Under the pieces are notes generated by a model that worked only from the letters and a program-made list of their open reading frames with translations, did not search any database and had not been told where the DNA came from. A DNA stretch of 64,000 bases from Luidia sarsii (taxonomy: Eukaryota > Echinodermata > Asteroidea > Paxillosida > Luidiidae), in contig OX465120.1 of NCBI GenBank assembly GCA_949987565.1, forward strand, positions 10,608,080 through 10,672,079, given 5' to 3'. How positions within the stretch are numbered: the stretch's first letter is position 1; every line of letters begins with the position of its first letter. Positions 63,201-64,000 of this stretch are shown in pieces. The position numbers and the translations under genes were made by a program.

Positions 63201-63719
63201 CTCCTTCTCATTCCTCTTCTTCTCCTTCTCATTCCTCTTCCTCTGCCTCTTCCTCTTCCTCTTCCTCTTCCTCTTCTTCTCCTTCTCATTCCTATTCTTC
63301 TCCTTCTCATTCCTCTTCCTCTTCCTCTCCTTCTCATTCCACTTCTCATTCCTATTCTTCTCCTTCTCATTCCTCTTCTTCCTCTTCCTTGTCCTCGTCC
63401 TCGTCTTCTTGCTCGTCCTCGTCTTCTTCCTATATCTCCTCCTCGTCCTCCTTCCACCTCCACTTCGTCTTCTTCCTCCCTTCCCCCCTTCCTCCACTTG
63501 GTCCACCATTCATCCTCTCCCTCCGCCTTCTCTTCCCGGCACAGATTATCGACCCCGTGGCCCCCACGCCCATCATTGAGGTGTCTGGTGAGGTCTTGCC
63601 CTTCTCCTGGACCTCGACATCCAACGAGCTGTCGCTGTGGTACTGTGCCAGCCTTCCCTATCGCTCCTACATCTTCTACGAGGGCAACTATCGAGCAACC
63701 ATCAGCCCCGACCCACCAA
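48215..63719 (+). CDS. secreted/extracellular TSP1- and CUB-domain protein, 16 exons, continues past right edge
   Basis: Exons: 48215-48268, 49451-49520, 50456-50584, 51176-51393, 52193-52358, 52984-53174, 54125-54287, 54728-54987, 55718-55886, 56757-56935, 57130-57320, 57890-58068, 59948-60141, 60416-60581, 61859-62037 and 63545-63719. They join in phase to 2683 nt (894 codons plus one base). The order is signal peptide (MAVSARLGVALLTLLVCL), a thrombospondin type-1 repeat, CUB1-3, a WELVFRA-type domain, CUB4, and a divergent CUB5. Every CUB is split once by a phase-0 intron and bounded by phase-1 introns, the classic exon-shuffling layout. CUB and TSP1 modules bind proteins and glycans in extracellular matrix, cell adhesion or proteolytic cascades; the specific role is unknown and no catalytic domain is visible so far. 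Confidence 0.92.
48890..49072. mobile_element. 183-bp MITE, copy 5
   Basis: Same ends and length as the other copies. The flanks are TATTTCTTT-type on the left and GTTTTTTTA on the right, so the 9-bp duplication is degraded here. Confidence 0.85.
48900..48950. other. see MITE copy 5 at 48890-49072
   Basis: Part of the element listed next; within the first intron of the CUB gene. Confidence 0.3.
49451..50584 (+). CDS. CUB gene exons 2-3: thrombospondin type-1 repeat
   Basis: Residues about 24-84 of the protein. HQWKNRYSSCSKECGSG in exon 2 continues with VQFLQKNCF in exon 3 and ends CNTFPCG. Six cysteines follow the TSP1 order (CSxECGxG...C...C...C...C). The tryptophan pattern is reduced to one clear W, with Y at a second position. 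Exons 49451-49520 and 50456-50584 join at a phase-1 boundary. Confidence 0.85.
49809..50177. mobile_element. MITE with AGCCCCTACACAAC ends, copy 3
   Basis: Same orientation as 19693-20061 and highly similar over 369 bp. TTAA precedes the left end (49805-49808); the right flank reads TACG. It lies in the intron before exon 3 of the CUB gene. Confidence 0.8.
50800..51065. repeat. partial copies of the stem-loop repeat
   Basis: AAGACTTGAAGGTTTGCCC, GGTTTGCGATGACACCATGTA, CACTTCTCTTTCAAGAAGGAGTG, then a second start of the same text (GATTTGAAGGTTTGCATGGTG) and a damaged stem (GGTTCTTTTCAGAGCAAC). Two tandem, truncated copies. Confidence 0.65.
51176..52358 (+). CDS. CUB gene exons 4-5: CUB domain 1
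   Basis: Residues about 85-212. CERAFTGQSGVLTSPYYPDKY opens the domain, with CRLSVTVPAPGRALLGF as the second strand. After the phase-0 intron, FCGNKQPFSWVAESNAILLEF and FNRFEAIYSTI close it. Cysteines sit at the canonical CUB positions, plus an extra CLCG pair. The intron begins with a ~26-bp minisatellite. Confidence 0.88.
51408..51785. repeat. 26-bp minisatellite after CUB1 first half
   Basis: Units of GAGCGTTCGGTCGGTTGAACG and shorter 20-24-bp variants, starting about 15 bp after the donor at 51394. The motif decays gradually to about 51960 (GTTTGTAGGAAC, GTTTGAGGG). Confidence 0.9.
52000..52080. repeat. dispersed CCGGATTCGG / AATTCGGCACGAAGTGGTTAA element
   Basis: An inverted relative of the sequence that seeds the 43-bp minisatellite near 15885 (GGTTTAACCACTTCGCGCCGG...) and of 54352-54385. 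Function unknown. Confidence 0.5.
52395..52625. repeat. stem-loop repeat with AT-shifted stems in inverted order
   Basis: GGTTCTGAAAAGAACC (minus-orientation loop) is followed after about 85 bp by CGAAACGTCGAGTTCC and GATTCTTTTCAGAATC (plus orientation). A CTGAAGA box and a CGAAC...GTTCG hairpin precede GAAACGTC. Confidence 0.75.
52984..54287 (+). CDS. CUB gene exons 6-7: CUB domain 2
   Basis: Residues about 213-330. CYEFIDVSARPRGNVVSPGFP and CEFVLHADPDQSIVLTILEFE, then CDLDYLA at the phase-0 intron. Exon 7 continues IEDLYSRRRHVFCGTLP, FHSNANDVYRGFAILYEA. All four CUB cysteines are present. Confidence 0.9.
53405..53835. repeat. 28-bp minisatellite in CUB2 intron
   Basis: About 14-15 copies of GTCACCTGGATCTATCTGGG-GTCAGTTT. 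Upstream, 53220-53400 has GACCCGGGT-rich half-units, so the repeat field starts about 50 bp after the donor at 53175. At 53865-53960 a decayed stem-loop/GAAACGTT repeat follows. Confidence 0.92.
54430..54635. mobile_element. second TTAA-type MITE family, 3' part
   Basis: Contains AAATACAGCATCCCAGACCG and ATCATGACCATCTGCAAACTG, and ends CCCAATGTTGTATTGAGCC-TTTAA. It matches 7355-7500 in inverted orientation. Confidence 0.65.
54728..55886 (+). CDS. CUB gene exons 8-9: CUB domain 3, first disulfide missing
   Basis: Residues about 331-473. Exon 8 reads GGSQFFTDSEGVITSPGFPL, then AHYRIFARPDRLIVVTF, a 30-residue insert rich in Pro/Arg/Asp, then CRQADYVE. Exon 9 continues IEDFLEGSVMTYCGRLPPF and DGNYRGFRATY. 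Positions usually held by the first two cysteines are Ser and His. The acceptor at 54727 (CAATCAAG-type, after a CT tract) is weak; the frame leaves no better choice. Confidence 0.85.
55025..55150 (-). mobile_element. tRNA-derived SINE fragment
   Basis: A-box-like GATAGCTCAGATGG with the shared TAAGGGC and CCACCATC blocks. The B box is lost at the left, where exon 8 ends about 40 bp away. Confidence 0.55.
55195..55435 (+). mobile_element. LINE ORF2 C-terminal remnant, copy 2
   Basis: A frame reads RCRTKRYQNSFFPRSASLWN then [20 protein letters not shown], the C-terminal signature seen in many non-LTR retrotransposon reverse-transcriptase proteins. It is followed by a tail shared with 16550-16930 (CTTAACCTTGAGTGGCTTTA). 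5'-truncated, in the intron between exons 8 and 9. Confidence 0.75.
55868..56315 (+). repeat. 111-bp tandem repeat carrying four copies of a splice donor
   Basis: Four copies of a 111-bp unit start with the end of CUB exon 9 (AAGAAGCGCCTTGCGCCGG) and its donor GTGAGTG. Donor-like junctions fall after 55886, 55997, 56108 and 56219, exactly 111 bp apart. Because 111 = 37 codons and no unit contains a stop in the exon's frame, reading through gives 37-residue units such as KKRLAPGECRFYGTFVGARG with three or four cysteines each. Confidence 0.95.
56455..56620. repeat. head-to-head pair of hairpin-GAAACGTC repeats
   Basis: TTGCAAACAGCTCACTGACTA, GGGCTGACGTTTCGATCC, a short turn, then CCTGCTAGGATCAAAACGTC. 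Same build as at 45897-46065. Confidence 0.8.
56640..56745 (-). mobile_element. tRNA-derived SINE fragment next to CUB-gene exon 10
   Basis: A box GGATAGCTCAGATGG and ACGTTAA loop are recognisable on the minus strand. Its CCACCATCTAAGG block ends within about 50 bp of the exon-10 acceptor. Confidence 0.6.
56757..58068 (+). CDS. CUB gene exons 10-12: WELVFRA-type domain
   Basis: Residues about 474-656. Exon 10 reads EWELVFRAASRTEREVSQKW, then LDLTRGYQEYN. Exon 11 reads VKIELYKAGSVVAAFQF, NWFDCSQLIYSTYADLL. Exon 12 contains ATCTAPTARVWLDVQDR and FPTACMYEQAASRVAKFFYS. The start (WxLVFRA) followed by a VKxxLY strand and NWF resembles an unnamed extracellular domain I recall from marine invertebrate proteins; this is a recollection, not a database match. 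Exon phases (1-0-2-1) keep the block exchangeable with CUB units. Confidence 0.8.
57435..57725. repeat. 12-bp minisatellite (ACCACGCCCTTG)n
   Basis: Units of 12 bp with occasional variants, about 115 bp into the intron after exon 11. Frames of the HALDHALD type are artefacts. Confidence 0.92.
58185..58540. repeat. GAGAGAT/ACAGAG purine tract
   Basis: (GA)n with ATACAGAG, GTAGAG and ACAGAGAG sub-blocks, about 115 bp after the donor at 58069. Confidence 0.9.
58850..59795 (+). repeat. 82-bp tandem array of the stem-loop repeat
   Basis: About 11 copies of an 82-bp unit: GGTTCTTTTCAGAACC (or GGTTCTGTTCAGAACC), ATACCTCTTCTTTAAGAGACC, TTATACATGGTGTCACTGC, AAACCCTCCTATAGAGTTACCAC. It corresponds to the stem-loop half of the dispersed element without the GAAACGTC half. 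Confidence 0.95.
59948..60581 (+). CDS. CUB gene exons 13-14: CUB domain 4
   Basis: Residues about 657-776. CERTFVNIRLGASQTFSSPEF, CDYYFLNGPFDSLLLHFQEF, CSKDYVE at the phase-0 intron; then VEDFMTGRKDQFCGSHRDPL and FRTDSHGNFPGWTAEA. All four CUB cysteines are present. Confidence 0.88.
60150..60400. repeat. GGTTGGTT/GGTTGATT array
   Basis: Short TTGGTTGG-type repeats starting within 10-20 bp of the donor at 60142 and filling this intron. Confidence 0.88.
60645..61775. repeat. (CCTGC)n pentanucleotide array
   Basis: About 1.1 kb of CCTGC with TCTGC, CCAGC and CCCGC blocks. All six frames are long and open (up to 514 codons) because the pentamer lacks stops; they are artefacts. It lies in the intron after CUB exon 14, about 65 bp from the donor. 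Confidence 0.97.
61859..63719 (+). CDS. CUB gene exons 15-16: divergent CUB-like domain 5
   Basis: Residues about 777-894. Exon 15 has CSAILSSPPGNLTNADHP, then RLQGCETVLHVPAKDRVTASF and DLHDCPELT. Exon 16 has IIDPVAPTPIIEVSGEVLPF and LSLWYCASLPYRSYIFYEGN YRATI (shown in two parts). Phases match the CUB pattern (phase-0 internal intron, phase-1 ends) but sequence identity to CUB is weak. The exon ends in phase 1 at 63719, so the gene continues. Confidence 0.8.
62125..63530. repeat. CT-rich array with ~36-bp units
   Basis: TTCTCATTCCTCTTC-based units (15-, 21- and 36-bp periods), mostly tandem TTCTCATTCCTCTTCCTCTCC. All three-base-compatible periods keep Ser/Phe/Leu frames open. It fills the intron between exons 15 and 16. 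Confidence 0.95.
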
Positions 63720-63774
63720 GTAAGGGAAGCATCAGTTTGCTCATTAGGGCTACTGACGCGAGGGCCCTCGAGGC

Positions 63775-64000
63775 TTCTCTAGGCTTCCTCCTGCTCCTCC
63801 TGCTCCGATCCTCTTGCCCCTCATCCTGCTCCTCCTGTTCCCCTAGCTTCTTTTCCTCCTCTTCCTCCTCTTCCTCCTCTTCCTCCTCTTCCTCCTCTTC
63901 CTCCTCTTCCTCCTCTTCCTCCTCTTCCTCCTCTTCCTCCTCTTCCTGCTCATCTGGCCCCTCTGGCTCCCCTTGCTCCTCTTGCCCCTCTTGCTCCTCC
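63775..64000. repeat. TCCTCT array after CUB exon 16
   Basis: CTCCTCTTCCTCCTCTTCC repeats starting about 55 bp after the donor at 63720 and running to the window edge. Confidence 0.92.

Noticed and set aside
62104..63579. 491-codon Ser/Phe/Leu ORF and Arg/Met- and Glu/Lys/Arg-rich minus ORFs
   Set aside because: Translation of a CT-rich tandem array without stops; no codon bias or splice support.

Overview
This is animal nuclear DNA. The genes have many short GC-rich exons with GT/AG junctions and consistent phases, separated by AT-rich introns packed with tandem repeats and miniature transposons. Interstitial TTAGGG-type tracts fit a metazoan that is not an arthropod. Minisatellites that begin at or just after 5' splice sites resemble the 'mirage' minisatellites I recall being described in amphioxus. 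I infer an invertebrate deuterostome, most likely a cephalochordate, with moderate confidence.

Layout. 123-331 (-) is the first coding exon of an SRSF3/7-type SR splicing factor. 4486-8988 (-) is a seven-exon gene for a protein I do not recognise, with a low-complexity N-terminal part and a hydrophobic C-terminus. 13733-19495 (+) is a membrane-anchored NADH-cytochrome b5 reductase lacking only its short first coding exon. 23441-27297 (-) is a complete four-exon SLC16-like (MCT) transporter of 422 aa. 28437-28995 (+) is a truncated inverted copy of it. 31661-39902 (+) is a second MCT gene, broken by a 3.6-kb insertion; a duplicated, uninterrupted copy of its exon 3 lies beside a 200-N assembly gap. 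44037-46223 (+) is a complete four-exon VAMP/synaptobrevin-type R-SNARE of 131 aa. 48215 to beyond the right edge (+) is a secreted protein with signal peptide, one thrombospondin type-1 repeat, CUB domains and an unnamed domain starting WELVFRA.

The genes do not form one pathway. The MCT copies are a local duplication cluster. The other genes act in splicing, lipid/haem redox chemistry, vesicle fusion and extracellular adhesion.

Between the genes the window is a museum of non-autonomous elements: MITEs with 9-bp, 3-bp, TTAA or TA target duplications, tRNA-derived SINEs, LINE 3' ends, and two dispersed families built around a hairpin followed by GAAACGTC. One family also carries a hairpin identical to the histone mRNA 3' stem-loop, with compensatory stem changes between copies. 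The best leads are the donor-proximal placement of tandem arrays, the fourfold in-frame duplication of a splice donor in the CUB gene, the histone-stem-loop/hammerhead-like element, and an insertion seen in both filled and empty form in the second MCT gene.
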